Shown here piece by piece: positions 25,545 through 34,797 of a stretch of 64,000 nucleotides of DNA. The notes beneath the pieces were generated by a model. That model was given only the letters and a program-made list of their open reading frames with translations. It did no database searches and was not told where the DNA came from. The position numbers and the translations under genes were made by a program. Numbering within the stretch: the stretch's first letter is position 1; each line of letters starts with the position of its first letter. Origin of the DNA: Thermosynechococcus sp. CL-1 (GTDB lineage: Bacteria > Cyanobacteriota > Cyanobacteriia > Thermosynechococcales > Thermosynechococcaceae); assembly GCF_008386235.1 (NCBI RefSeq), contig NZ_CP040671.1, positions 1,180,001-1,244,000 of the forward strand, given 5' to 3'.

Positions 25545-27029
25545 CTAGACCACTGTGGTAAATGAACCGTGGAGACCATAGGGAATGTGGTGTTTCAAGC
25601 GCAATCGTGCCACTGGCCCGGCGCTAATGGCTGCCGCATCAAAGATGAGTAACTGCGATTTGTGGCAACTGGCATCATACACCACCTGCAAGAGCCAGCC
25701 GTCCTCTTCCCCTTGGGCACCCTGCCAGAGAAAGTCACCCTTTTGCAGACCCCGCGGGACAAAAATGGGTTCACTGGCAAAGCCACGCGGTCCCGCCGAC
25801 CAAAATTGTTCCTCCCCCGTCTGGCGATTGCACCGCCACAGTGCCTGGAGAGGCGCATTGGTTTTCGGATCATGCCCTGCCGCCAAATACGTGTAGCGAT
25901 AGGGTTGCCCCACCTTGGCCGGATGCACTACGGGAAATTCACAGGGGCGATCGCTCACCACTTGCCAATCCACAGCCTTGGTTTTGGGGTTCAATTGAAT
26001 CCGCCACAGCAGGCTTGAGGGCAGCGCTGCAAAATTCACCTCCCGAAAATCCATGCCCGGTTCGAGATTGGGAAAGTGGCTGTAGGCAATGGACTCCACA
26101 TGAATTTCATCCCCAGCTTCGTAGGCATTGGCATGGTGAAAGACAAAACAGGCGGGCATCGTCAACATCTGGGGAGTCCCACCCCGACGAGGCAGCAGCC
26201 AAACCCGTGTCGGTTCCTGCGCATTGAATTGAATGCACTGGGCAGCGCCCCGCAGTCCCAGCAGATAGGGCAGTGGATTTAACTGCACTGGATTTTGAAA
26301 GACAATGGCGTAGTTGGGGGTCAGGGCAAAGTCATGGATAAAGGCAAAGCCCGGAATTTCAAAGACAGGTTGGGAGACACATTGACCACTGGCATCAAAC
26401 TCATAGAGGGTAATACGAGTCCGCAGGCCGGGCTTGACACCAAAATTCACGAGCCGCTGCGTCTGAGGATCAAAGCGGGGATGCGCTGCAAAGGCATCCC
26501 TCTCCTTGAGGAGACCCCCTAGGTTGTCGAGGCCAATGGTTTCTAGGGTCACAGGGTCAAGGCAGTAGGGCAGACCGGCTTCCCAGAGCGCCAGTAATTT
26601 GCCCCCCCAATAGATCACATGGGTATTGGCAATGTTTTTGACCCGAATATCGAGGAAATTGGCCAGCCAGCCCCCCGGTTTTTGGGTGCCAAAGACACCG
26701 CGATAGAGAAGGCGATTGGCCTTTTCCTCCTCTAAGAACCCAGCGGTACGCACGTAGCGATTGCGAAAATGCACCCGTCCCTTCTCAAAGCGAAAAGCAC
26801 AGATCATGCCGTCGCCATCAAAGGGATGGGCTAAGGGCACTCCCCCGCGCTCCAACCGTCCAGGGCCATTGCGGTAGAGCGTTCCCACCAAATCCGTGGG
26901 CACCGTACCTTCGACATCCTCAATCCAATAGTCATATTCTTGGGTGAGAGATTCGGTCCCCCCCGCCAATCCGCCATCGTGTAGGGGCGATCTAAAACTC
27001 CAGTCATGGGACACTTGGCTCCAACTCAA
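25545..27029 (-). CDS. carotenoid/apocarotenoid cleavage oxygenase (RPE65 family)
   Basis: 494 aa. Non-haem iron enzyme with four conserved histidines visible in AFAAHPRFDPQ, FAFIHDFALTP, CFVFHHANAYE and IPYGLHGSFTTVV. The N-terminal DYWIEDVEGTVPTDLVGTLY RNGPG block (two parts) and PFDGDGMICAFRFEKGRVHF are typical. The nearest characterised cyanobacterial relative in architecture is the apocarotenoid 15,15'-oxygenase (Diox1/ACO), which makes retinal from apocarotenals; substrate here is inferred. The start overlaps the 3' end of the BT1 transporter gene by 26 bp, so expression is probably coupled. Confidence 0.92.
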   Translation of the reverse strand: MSWSQVSHDWSFRSPLHDGGLAGGTESLTQEYDYWIEDVEGTVPTDLVGTLYRNGPGRLERGGVPLAHPFDGDGMICAFRFEKGRVHFRNRYVRTAGFLEEEKANRLLYRGVFGTQKPGGWLANFLDIRVKNIANTHVIYWGGKLLALWEAGLPYCLDPVTLETIGLDNLGGLLKERDAFAAHPRFDPQTQRLVNFGVKPGLRTRITLYEFDASGQCVSQPVFEIPGFAFIHDFALTPNYAIVFQNPVQLNPLPYLLGLRGAAQCIQFNAQEPTRVWLLPRRGGTPQMLTMPACFVFHHANAYEAGDEIHVESIAYSHFPNLEPGMDFREVNFAALPSSLLWRIQLNPKTKAVDWQVVSDRPCEFPVVHPAKVGQPYRYTYLAAGHDPKTNAPLQALWRCNRQTGEEQFWSAGPRGFASEPIFVPRGLQKGDFLWQGAQGEEDGWLLQVVYDASCHKSQLLIFDAAAISAGPVARLRLKHHIPYGLHGSFTTVV

Positions 27030-28359
27030 CAGTGACAGAGGATTGAGAGGCGGGCGCCGGCACCTGCTGCGGCAACCAGTTCAACAGGGGTAGGGGCAAT
27101 AGCGTACTCAGGTTGGTAATGAGCACCAGCAACCAGAGGCGATCGAAGTTATGCTCGGTAATCCCCAGCCAGTGGGTCAGCAGTGCCCCCAACTCATGGG
27201 AGACCAGATTGGCAAGGTTGCTAATGGACATCAGCAGCGCAAAGAGGGTGGCCTCAATCCCCGGCGGACACAGCCGTGCCGCCAACACGAGTACCGGCAT
27301 AAAGGCAATCTGCCCCATAACTGCCAAAATGAGGCTATCCCCCAAGCTAAACCACTGGTCACTAATGCCCCATTGGCGATTGAGGTGGGTGACCAAAATC
27401 AAGCTAGAGAGTCCCAAAAGGGCTGAGAGAATCGTGCTCCAGAAAAAAATGGTACGAATGGGCAGCGTTTTCAAGTAGCGCTGGAAAATCCACACCCCCA
27501 AGAGGGAGGCGATGCTAGTGACAAGGCGCACCCGTCCCAAAAACTCCGCCTCAAAGCCCAATTCATTCGTTGTGAAGAAAAAGAAGGCTGATTCCGAGCC
27601 GGGGGTGGCTTGCCAGAGGAAGAGAAACGCCACCGGCAACCAAATCCGTTTTTGCATCATGGCTTGGCGCACACGGTTGATGTGCTCCCAAGTCTGACGC
27701 AGTTGAGGCCGAGCCGTAACCCGTGCTTCGGCGATCGCCCACGCAACCCCCGACATCAAGAGCGGAAACGCCGCTGTAATTTGAAACACTGTACGCGGAC
27801 TAAACCACTGCAACAGTTGGCCACTAAAGTAAGCGGTGAGGATACCCCCCACGGCAGTCGCTGCCCAGCTTAGGGATTGCAGCGTTCCCATTTCAGTCGC
27901 CGATTCTTGGCGTGCCCGTTCAACCACCAGTGAATCGACAATCACATCACTGAGGGCGATGGCGATCGAGGTTGCGAGAATCGCTGCCGTTGCCTGCCAA
28001 GGGGTAGCCACCCACGTCCCCAAGCTCAACCACGCCCCACAGCCCAGCAAGCCCGACAGGACAAGATAGGAACGGCGACGAAATCCCAAAAGCGGCACAC
28101 TATCAGAAATGAGGCCAAATACCGGCTTAATGACCCAAGGCAGCGCAGCCACACCCATCAATGCCGCCACTTCCGCCGGCGACAGACCCAACTCATCCTT
28201 AAAGAAAAAGCTAATGGCCAGCCGTGCTAAGCCCAACACCCCTTGGACAAAATACACCAGCAAAATGGCTAAGAGTTCGCCACTGGGTTCTTGCCCAAAA
28301 AGGAGCGTCTCCTTGAGCCACTGAAACCAGCGTTGAGGTTGCGAAGGTTGAACTAACAT
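27004..28359 (-). CDS. folate-biopterin (BT1/FBT) family transporter
   Basis: 451 aa, about 12 hydrophobic segments in MFS arrangement. The family motif region FFKDELGLSPAEVAALMGVA ALPWVIKPVFGLISDSVPL is present near residues 45-85, with RRRSYL after it. Cyanobacterial homologues transport folates in Synechocystis. A hydrophilic loop at about 215-235 divides the two halves. It is tail-overlapped by the carotenoid oxygenase gene and follows ndhO at 110 bp. Confidence 0.9.
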   Translation of the reverse strand: MLVQPSQPQRWFQWLKETLLFGQEPSGELLAILLVYFVQGVLGLARLAISFFFKDELGLSPAEVAALMGVAALPWVIKPVFGLISDSVPLLGFRRRSYLVLSGLLGCGAWLSLGTWVATPWQATAAILATSIAIALSDVIVDSLVVERARQESATEMGTLQSLSWAATAVGGILTAYFSGQLLQWFSPRTVFQITAAFPLLMSGVAWAIAEARVTARPQLRQTWEHINRVRQAMMQKRIWLPVAFLFLWQATPGSESAFFFFTTNELGFEAEFLGRVRLVTSIASLLGVWIFQRYLKTLPIRTIFFWSTILSALLGLSSLILVTHLNRQWGISDQWFSLGDSLILAVMGQIAFMPVLVLAARLCPPGIEATLFALLMSISNLANLVSHELGALLTHWLGITEHNFDRLWLLVLITNLSTLLPLPLLNWLPQQVPAPASQSSVTVELEPSVP

Positions 28360-28469
28360 TACTAAATGTTAAGCAATAGCATTGCCTCCATCATATCCAG
28401 ACACGCTGAAAATTGCTAACACGGGTACTCTTCACTGGCTCCTAGGCTAGCAGGAGACCCTAATTGGGG

Positions 28470-28682
28470 TTATTTGGCGATCTCCAGTTGATCGAGGCGC
28501 AGCCAAACTGTAGGGGTGGGCACTGGAAATTTAATCTGCGCATAGTCACCGCGAATCTCCACCACCTCGCCTCGTCCCTCAAAGAGATAGGGGGGATAGC
28601 GATGATCACTGGCCAAGGCCTCAACACTGTTGGCCAATTTTTCAGCAACGACCTTTACCAAATCTCCCTTTTTAATCGCCAT
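28470..28682 (-). CDS. ndhO: NAD(P)H-quinone oxidoreductase subunit O
   Basis: 70 aa. The sequence [49 protein letters not shown] and [16 protein letters not shown] matches NdhO, a small stromal-side subunit of the cyanobacterial NDH-1 complex that modulates cyclic electron flow. The fold is SH3-like. No signal or membrane segment, as expected. The ndhB subunit gene is also in this window at 47230-48777. Confidence 0.95.
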   Translation of the reverse strand: MAIKKGDLVKVVAEKLANSVEALASDHRYPPYLFEGRGEVVEIRGDYAQIKFPVPTPTVWLRLDQLEIAK

Positions 28683-28939
28683 AGGAAACCCTAACGCTGA
28701 TCAGCCCACATTCTATCCCAAGGAGAATCGCCAAGGGCTTTAAGTCTGTTGATGAATCCAATTGCCAAACCTTAACCAAGGGGAAACGCCACCTCAGTCC
28801 TTCACTGCCATTCATCGGGCACTGCCAAAACAGTAGCCCCTAGAAAATGAGCAACAAAAAGAACAGGGGTCTGAACCAAGACGAAGTTCTTTGGCGATAG
28901 ACTACGCTTAAGCGTCGCATTACGTGAGGGGAACCTTGC

Positions 28940-30370
28940 ATGGACTGTATTCCAGTGATTCTATCGGGGGGAGCCGGAAGTCGCCTTTGGCCATTATCGC
29001 GCCAAGCCCATCCCAAGCAGTTTATGCGCTTAACTGCCGAAGGGCAGAGTCTGCTACAACAAACGTGGCAACGCTTGCAGGGTTTACCCCAAGTGCAACC
29101 GCCAGTGGTGGTGGCCAATGACGCCCATCGCTTCCTTGTAGCGGAACAATTTCAAGAGCTAGGGGTGACACCAACGCGGATTTTGCTCGAACCCTTGGGG
29201 CGCAATACGGCTCCTGCGATTACCCTTGCTGCGCTCTACGTCACAGAAGTCCTCGCCACCGATGCCATTCTTTTGGTGCTACCAGCGGATCATTTAATTC
29301 AGGATGTTGCCGCCTTTCAGCAGGGGCTACAACGGGCACTTGCACCCGCCACCAAGGACTGGTTGGTAACGTTTGGCATTACGCCCACCTCTCCCCATAC
29401 AGGCTACGGCTACATTCGGCGGGGGGAAGCCCTCAGTGAGGCCCACACCTATCGGGTGGCAGAGTTTGTCGAAAAACCCGATTTGGCAACGGCAGAGGCT
29501 TATCTAGCGGATGGCCATTACCTTTGGAATAGCGGTATGTTTCTCTTCCGCGCCCAGAGCTTCTTAGCAGAATTGGCACAGCAGCAGCCAGACATTTTGC
29601 ACCATTGCCGTTTGGCACTGCGGGAGGGACAGGAGGATTTGGACTTTATCCGCTTGGCCACAGCACCCTTGAGTCAGTGTCCCAGTTTATCGGTGGACTA
29701 TGGGGTGATGGAAAAGACGCAAAAAGCAGCGGTAGTGCCCCTAGAGTGTGGCTGGAGTGATGTGGGGTCTTGGTCAAGTCTCTGGGAGGTGACACCCAAG
29801 GATGAATTTGGCAACAGTTGCCGTGGCGATGTTCTCACCTATGGCAGCAAAGATTGCTTTGTCCATAGTCAAAACCGCTTGGTTGCCCTACTGGGGGTGG
29901 AAAACCTCATTGTTGTAGAAACCGCTGATGCTGTTCTCATTGCCCATCAGGAGGCGGCACAGCAGGTGAAACAAGTGGTGGAGCAACTGCAAGCCCAAAA
30001 GCGCAGTGAGGCTTACAATCATCGCGTAGTCTATCGCCCTTGGGGACATTACGATTCCATTGACACGGGTCATCGCTTTCAAGTGAAGCGGATTACGGTC
30101 AAGCCGGGGGCGAGTCTTTCGCTGCAACAGCACCATCACCGCGCAGAACATTGGATTGTTGTCAGTGGTACAGCGGAAGTTACCTGCAATGGCAAAACGT
30201 TTCTGCTGACGGAGAATGAGTCCACCTATATCCCTGTGGGCGCTGTGCACCGCTTGGCCAATCCGGGGAAAATTCCCCTTGAAATGATCGAGGTGCAGTC
30301 GGGAGCCTACCTTGGCGAAGATGATATTGTCCGCTTTGAGGATCGCTATGGTCGCGAGACAGGGCAATAA
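28940..30370 (+). CDS. manC: mannose-1-phosphate guanylyltransferase / mannose-6-phosphate isomerase
   Basis: 476 aa, full length for the bifunctional class. The N-terminal nucleotidyltransferase shows PVILSGGAGSRLWPLSRQAH PKQF (G-x-G-xR and K) and FVEKPDLATAEAYL. SVDYGVMEK and CGWSDVGSW complete the GMP domain. The C-terminal cupin (about 370-470) has RPWGHYDSIDTGHRFQVKRI, GASLSLQQHHHRAEHWIVVS and GAVHRLANPGKIPLEMIEVQ, giving the PMI activity. It supplies GDP-mannose for glycans or exopolysaccharide. Stand-alone, with a 257-bp upstream region in which I see no gene. Confidence 0.95.
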   Translation: MDCIPVILSGGAGSRLWPLSRQAHPKQFMRLTAEGQSLLQQTWQRLQGLPQVQPPVVVANDAHRFLVAEQFQELGVTPTRILLEPLGRNTAPAITLAALYVTEVLATDAILLVLPADHLIQDVAAFQQGLQRALAPATKDWLVTFGITPTSPHTGYGYIRRGEALSEAHTYRVAEFVEKPDLATAEAYLADGHYLWNSGMFLFRAQSFLAELAQQQPDILHHCRLALREGQEDLDFIRLATAPLSQCPSLSVDYGVMEKTQKAAVVPLECGWSDVGSWSSLWEVTPKDEFGNSCRGDVLTYGSKDCFVHSQNRLVALLGVENLIVVETADAVLIAHQEAAQQVKQVVEQLQAQKRSEAYNHRVVYRPWGHYDSIDTGHRFQVKRITVKPGASLSLQQHHHRAEHWIVVSGTAEVTCNGKTFLLTENESTYIPVGAVHRLANPGKIPLEMIEVQSGAYLGEDDIVRFEDRYGRETGQ

Positions 30371-30385
30371 CCGCTGGGCAAACCC

Positions 30386-30835
30386 TTAGACCGCCAGCCA
30401 AGCGATCGCCACCCCAAGGGCGGAACCAACGATGACTTGAATGGGGGTGTGCCCCAATAACTCCTTGAGGCGGGCTTCTGCCAATTCGTGCCCATCTTGG
30501 AAAAATTCATCGACAATTTGATTGAGAATGCGGGCTTGTTTACCGGCTGCTTGGCGTACCCCGGCCGCATCGTACATGACAATGCAGGCAAAGACAACGG
30601 CGATCGCAAACTCAATGCTATCCCAGCCCCGCTGCAGCCCTACCCCAGTCGCCAGAGCAGTAACTAGGGCGGAATGGGAACTGGGCATGCCCCCCGTTTC
30701 CACTAGAACGCGGAAATTGAGCTTGCGGTGTTTGGCAATGTCAATCAGTAACTTGAGCATTTGGGCGATCGCGCTGGCGGCGAAAGCGACCCAGAGGACA
30801 TGGTTAGCCAGTAGCTCACGAAGACCGTCCATCAT
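30386..30835 (-). CDS. divergent PAP2-family (DUF212) membrane protein
   Basis: 149 aa from ATG 30835 (or the adjacent ATG 30832). LLANHVLWVAFAASAIAQML KLL, then RVLVETGGMPSSHSALVTAL, a hydrophobic FAIAVVFACIVMYDAAGVRQ and ELLGHTPIQVIVGSALGVAI match DUF212, annotated as acid-phosphatase/vanadium haloperoxidase-related. The PSSHS motif corresponds to one PAP2 phosphatase motif but the others are weak. Function in vivo unknown. It lies 51 bp upstream of nothing on its own strand and converges on manC. Confidence 0.88.
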   Translation of the reverse strand: MMDGLRELLANHVLWVAFAASAIAQMLKLLIDIAKHRKLNFRVLVETGGMPSSHSALVTALATGVGLQRGWDSIEFAIAVVFACIVMYDAAGVRQAAGKQARILNQIVDEFFQDGHELAEARLKELLGHTPIQVIVGSALGVAIAWLAV

Positions 30836-30886
30836 GGTTACGGACAAGGACAAACTCTGCGCCCATCCTAACCCACTTCGGGATCG

Positions 30887-31810
30887 TTAATGACTGCGGC
30901 TGGTAATGTAGTCGGCGATCGCCTGCAAAGGAACAGCGGCTGCCCCATACACAGCCAACTCTGCCTTCGCCTCTGCCACCAAGCGTTCAGCCTCTTGGCG
31001 AGATTTTTCCAGACCCCACAGGCGCGGGTACGTCATTTTTTGGGCGGCCACATCTTTACCAACGGTTTTACCGAGGACATCGCGGGTCGAAGTAATATCC
31101 AAAATGTCATCCACAATCTGGAACGCCAAGCCAATATTTGCCGCATAGCGCGACAGGCGAGCCACATCAGATTCATTCGCCCCCGTCAGTAATGCCCCAG
31201 AAACCACAGAGGCCTCCAGTAATGCCCCCGTTTTGTGGGAGTGGATAAAGTGCAGCGTTTCTAGACCAATGTTCGGCTGCCCTTCACACTCCAAGTCCAC
31301 CACTTGACCGCCCACCAATCCCGTTGCTGCCACCGCATGCCCCAACCGCGCCACAATTTTCAGCAGATATTCTGCGGGCACGTTTTTCGTTTGTTCCACC
31401 ACATATTCAAAGGCATAGGCCAGTAAGCCATCCCCCGCCAGAATGGCAATATCTTCGCCATAGACTTTGTGATTTGTAGGCTTGCCACGACGGTAGTCAT
31501 CATTGTCCATAGCCGGCAGATCATCGTGGATCAGCGACATCGTGTGGATCATCTCTAGGGCACAGGCGGTGGGCATGGCCATTTCCACGGTACCCCCCAT
31601 CAGTTCACAGGTGGCCAAGCAAAGAATCGGGCGCAGCCGTTTGCCCCCTGCCATCAGTGAATAGCGCATCGCATCGTAAATTTTCTCTGGGTAGGCAACG
31701 GGGATCGAGGCTTCGAGGGCCGCTTCCACAAGGGCTTGGCGTTCTTTGAGGTAGGCCTTGAGATCAAATGTGCCGGCGGGATGGACTTGGGGGGGATCAG
31801 CGGAAATCAT
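30887..31810 (-). CDS. crtE: geranylgeranyl diphosphate synthase
   Basis: 307 aa; start placed at ATG 31810 because GAGGAG lies 6 bases before it. The first aspartate-rich motif is in [20 protein letters not shown] and the second in [29 protein letters not shown] is also typical. It produces C20 diphosphate for carotenoids, chlorophyll phytyl chains and quinones. It starts 10 bp after the folD stop, so the two genes form a pair. Confidence 0.95.
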   Translation of the reverse strand: MISADPPQVHPAGTFDLKAYLKERQALVEAALEASIPVAYPEKIYDAMRYSLMAGGKRLRPILCLATCELMGGTVEMAMPTACALEMIHTMSLIHDDLPAMDNDDYRRGKPTNHKVYGEDIAILAGDGLLAYAFEYVVEQTKNVPAEYLLKIVARLGHAVAATGLVGGQVVDLECEGQPNIGLETLHFIHSHKTGALLEASVVSGALLTGANESDVARLSRYAANIGLAFQIVDDILDITSTRDVLGKTVGKDVAAQKMTYPRLWGLEKSRQEAERLVAEAKAELAVYGAAAVPLQAIADYITSRSH

Positions 31811-31820
31811 GAACAACTCC

Positions 31821-32741
31821 TCAGCGTGCGGGCGGCATAGAGGTCAACGAGAGCAGGGGCTTGTGCCAGTTGTGACGGCGACAATAGCTCCATACAGTAT
31901 TGTGCAACAACATGGCAACGGTCATCGGACCGACGCCCCCCGGAACAGGGGTAATATAACTGGCCACAGCACAGGCAGCCTCATAGTCCACATCGCCCCA
32001 GAGACTCGATTTACCGTCGGGGCGTTGAATGCGATTAATCCCGACATCAATAACCACTGCCCCCGGCCGAATCATGTCGGCAGTAATCCGCCGCGGCTGT
32101 CCCATCGCTGTGACTAAAATCTCAGCACTACGGGTGACACTGGCAAGATCACGGGTGCGCGAGTGGGCGATCGTCACCGTTGCATTGGCAGTGAGTAACA
32201 TCAAGGCCAAGGGCTTGCCGACCAAAATACTGCGACCCACGACCACTGCCGAGCGACCTGCAACATCAATGCCATAGGCGGCCAAAAGCTGCATCACTCC
32301 AGCAGGCGTACAACTGCGCAGTCCCGGTTCATCGCGCACGAGCCGACCGAGATTTTCGGGATGCAGGCCATCCACATCTTTATCCGGATGAATCGCGTAT
32401 AGCAGGGGACGGGGATCAAGGTGGGGCGGTAGGGGCAATTGCAGCAGAATGCCATCCACCCATTCGTCCTGATTTAGCTCAGTAATTCTGGCCAATAAAT
32501 CCGCTTCTGTAATGGTGGCCGGTAAATGGGCACCAAAGGATTGAATCCCGACGCGGCCACAGGCTTGTTCTTTGGCACGGACATACACGGCACTGGCGGG
32601 ATCATCGCCAACCCGCAACACCGCCAAGCCGGGCGATCGCCCCCACTGGGCTTGAAACGTCCGCACATGATCAGCCAACTGGCGTTCAATGGACTGGGCT
32701 AAGGATTTGCCATCAAGGCAGGCAGCGGAGTTTGCAACCAA
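31821..32741 (-). CDS. folD: methylene-THF dehydrogenase / methenyl-THF cyclohydrolase
   Basis: 306 aa. Signature motifs are [16 protein letters not shown] (catalytic Lys in the Y-x3-K pair), [29 protein letters not shown], and the NADP site [35 protein letters not shown] is near the C-terminus. It supplies one-carbon folate units, including the 10-formyl-THF used by Fmt encoded at 10962. Likely first gene of a folD-crtE operon; the 203 bp upstream hold no gene I can see. Confidence 0.96.
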   Translation of the reverse strand: MVANSAACLDGKSLAQSIERQLADHVRTFQAQWGRSPGLAVLRVGDDPASAVYVRAKEQACGRVGIQSFGAHLPATITEADLLARITELNQDEWVDGILLQLPLPPHLDPRPLLYAIHPDKDVDGLHPENLGRLVRDEPGLRSCTPAGVMQLLAAYGIDVAGRSAVVVGRSILVGKPLALMLLTANATVTIAHSRTRDLASVTRSAEILVTAMGQPRRITADMIRPGAVVIDVGINRIQRPDGKSSLWGDVDYEAACAVASYITPVPGGVGPMTVAMLLHNTVWSYCRRHNWHKPLLSLTSMPPAR

Positions 32742-32944
32742 AGGACACCTTAAAATTGATCAATCACAAAAGTCTAGGGTTGAGTTGCCGAATGCGTTTC
32801 CATCGGTTGGCAACAACATCGAACTAGTTTACCTCAAACAGGGAGCACCAAGGCTAGCATTGATCAAGTTCTCTCTGCTAAGCCACCGCAGATAGGGAAT
32901 TACGCCAGAAGAGTTAACAAATTGTGCCAAAGGCTTAAGAATCG

Positions 32945-33280
32945 CTAGGGGCGATCGCCCGAAGGGGAGGTTCGCTCCACTTGAATTTTGGCAATGGCAG
33001 GGGTGGTACACAGGTAGGTCAGCACATCCTCCGCACTCATCAGGCGCTTAAGCACCACTTGGCCAATGGTTGAGGCAGGGTCAGGATGGCTGGGCTTCAC
33101 TTCTACCATGAGAACCATCTCCTCCACTTGGTACAGCCAAAGCTTTTCCTCCCCCTCTAGGATGTAGAGGCAGGTACGGGTGATCACGGGCGATCGCCGC
33201 CACGCTTGCTCATTCCAGAGGCCTTGGGGTTCCCACACGCGGCCAATCTGCCACCCCTCAGTGAGGAAAAAGTATTTCAT
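32945..33280 (-). CDS. conserved cyanobacterial protein of unknown function (111 aa)
   Basis: Soluble protein rich in Trp and Val (MKYFFLTEGWQIGRVWEPQG, LYILEGEEKLWLYQVEEMVL, MVEVKPSHPDP). It is predicted mostly beta with a C-terminal helix. I recognise no named domain. Its ATG overlaps the stop of the upstream small membrane protein gene as ATGA (33277-33280), indicating translational coupling. Confidence 0.72.
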   Translation of the reverse strand: MKYFFLTEGWQIGRVWEPQGLWNEQAWRRSPVITRTCLYILEGEEKLWLYQVEEMVLMVEVKPSHPDPASTIGQVVLKRLMSAEDVLTYLCTTPAIAKIQVERTSPSGDRP

Positions 33281-33474
33281 GCCACGGGTGGCGATTCATT
33301 CCCTTGGGCACTGGCGGTCTCCTCAGGTTCCATAGAATTAAAACAAGCTGCCGCTATCAGCAAAAAAGGCGTTCCTGGCACTAGGGGTAAAATGAAGCCG
33401 ACAACCCCAATAATCCCAAAAATTACACCAAGAACCATACGTGCTGTATTACGGATGCTTTTAGTCACAGGCAT
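33277..33474 (-). CDS. small PGPGW/DUF454-like membrane protein (65 aa)
   Basis: One or two short hydrophobic segments (RMVLGVIFGIIGVVGFILPL, then PFLLIAAACF) separated by VPGTP, which resembles the G-G-LP-LPGTP turn of DUF454/PGPGW small membrane proteins. The hydrophilic tail is acidic (SMEPEETASAQGNESPPVA). Function unknown. Coupled to the following 111-aa protein by an ATGA overlap. Confidence 0.7.
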   Translation of the reverse strand: MPVTKSIRNTARMVLGVIFGIIGVVGFILPLVPGTPFLLIAAACFNSMEPEETASAQGNESPPVA

Positions 33475-33551
33475 TCCTTTCGAGTTGCAATAGGCGAGGA
33501 TGATTCACCTCTAACGTAGCCTGAACCTTGCCTTTTCACAAGTTGCTGGTG

Positions 33552-34196
33552 CTAAGCTTTATCGAGAATCGCATCCCGCAGATCCATGCCGTCCATTTCT
33601 GCTTTGTAGAGGTTTGCCCCCTTAAAGTTAGCACGGCGGGCATTGGCCTTCGACATCTTGGCCGCAATGAGAACCGCATATTCAAAGTTGGCCTCAATGA
33701 GACTGGCACTTTCGAGAATCGCTTCTTGCAAAATTGCGCTCTTGAGATCGGCCAAGTGCAGGTTGGCTTGAAAGAGATTGGCACGGGTGAGGTTGGCATA
33801 GGCAAGGGTCGCTTCCACTAGGCTCACTCGCCGCAGTAGCGTGCCCACCAAGTTGGCTTGGCGCAGATCGGCCATGGCAATATTTGACTTGTAGAGATCA
33901 GCACCCGCTAAGGTAGCCCGCTGTAAACAGGCCCCCTGCAAATCCGCCTCAATCAGGTCACTCATGTAGAGGTTTGCTCCAGCCATGTAGGCATCCTTGA
34001 GCAAAGCATTGCGCAGATCAGCCCCCGCTAAATTTGCCTGATCGAGATTGGCATTGGTGAGGTTGTACAGCTCCAAATTGGCGCCAGTGAGATCGGCTTG
34101 TCCCAGATCAGGGCGAATATCACTGTTTTGCTCCCGCCATTGATTCCAAGCGGTAACCCCCTGCTTGAGAAGCTGAAGATGTTGGGGATTGGCCAC
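33552..34196 (-). CDS. pentapeptide-repeat protein (214 aa)
   Basis: A 35-residue helical N-terminus (HLQLLKQGVTAWNQWREQNS) precedes about 35 A(D/N)LXX repeats (GQADLTGANLE, NANLDQANLAGADLR and so on) that end MDLRDAILDKA. The N-terminal ...L..GV..WN.WR motif is a recurring cap in cyanobacterial pentapeptide proteins. No enzyme domain. It starts 5 bp after the Fur-family gene stop, so the two share a transcript and the pentapeptide protein may be under the same metal or redox control. Confidence 0.9.
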   Translation of the reverse strand: MANPQHLQLLKQGVTAWNQWREQNSDIRPDLGQADLTGANLELYNLTNANLDQANLAGADLRNALLKDAYMAGANLYMSDLIEADLQGACLQRATLAGADLYKSNIAMADLRQANLVGTLLRRVSLVEATLAYANLTRANLFQANLHLADLKSAILQEAILESASLIEANFEYAVLIAAKMSKANARRANFKGANLYKAEMDGMDLRDAILDKA

Positions 34197-34201
34197 GATA
34201 G

Positions 34202-34663
34202 TTATCCTTGGGTGCTCGCCTCAGCGTTTTGATAACCATAAAAGTCAATGCGATAGTCAACGATTTTCACGCCAGTTTTTGCTTCAATCTCAGCAATGAG
34301 AGAGGGGGGTAGCTCAACGTGAACGTCAATAATTTTCTGGCTATCGAGACAATTGACATGGCTGTGGCTATCACTGATATTGCCGTAAAGGCGCCCATCG
34401 GCACGCTCAACGCACTCAATAATGCCATGCTCGGAAAGGGCTTCGAGATTCTGATATACAGAGGTATGGCCGATGTCTTTGCCGGCTTGATTCAGGCGAT
34501 CGTAGATCTGCCGCGCTGAGAGGTGATCCTTGGCATCCCAGAGCAGTTCAAGAATGGCACGCCGCTGCCGACTCAGCCGCAATCCAAGCCGCTGACAGCG
34601 ATCGATCGCATCCTCAAGGGAACGAATGGGGGGTAGGGGACTGGGAGCAGGAGACGTGAACAC
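34202..34663 (-). CDS. Fur-family regulator lacking CxxC motifs
   Basis: 153 aa. Winged-helix part: RLGLRLSRQRRAILELLWDA, KDHLSARQIYDRLNQAGKDI and HTSVYQNLEALSEHGIIECV. The dimerisation part keeps DSHSHVNCLDSQKIIDVHVE, with His residues for a regulatory metal, but the structural-zinc CxxC pairs of Fur, Zur and PerR are missing; only one Cys is left. It is therefore a third type beside the canonical Fur at 50361. Its signal cannot be assigned. TATGATAATCAAT at about 34774-34786, about 110 bp upstream, looks like part of a Fur-type operator. Confidence 0.88.
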   Translation of the reverse strand: MFTSPAPSPLPPIRSLEDAIDRCQRLGLRLSRQRRAILELLWDAKDHLSARQIYDRLNQAGKDIGHTSVYQNLEALSEHGIIECVERADGRLYGNISDSHSHVNCLDSQKIIDVHVELPPSLIAEIEAKTGVKIVDYRIDFYGYQNAEASTQG

Positions 34664-34797
34664 GGCGCTATCCTAAAAAATAAAATTCAAACAGCAGATT
34701 TTGCTTAGCTAAGTAGCCTATCGCAGTTAAATCGCAGTTTTAGGGTTATCCATTTGCTAACCTGTAGTCACTATGATAATCAATCCTTTGGTTATAA

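Noticed and set aside
28683-28939. 257-bp gap between ndhO and manC as a possible small-gene or riboswitch region
   Set aside because: I found no start with SD and no known riboswitch core; it is likely the promoter regions of the two divergent genes.
32742-32944. 203-bp gap upstream of folD
   Set aside because: No frame, tRNA or structured RNA could be supported; it probably holds the folD-crtE promoter.
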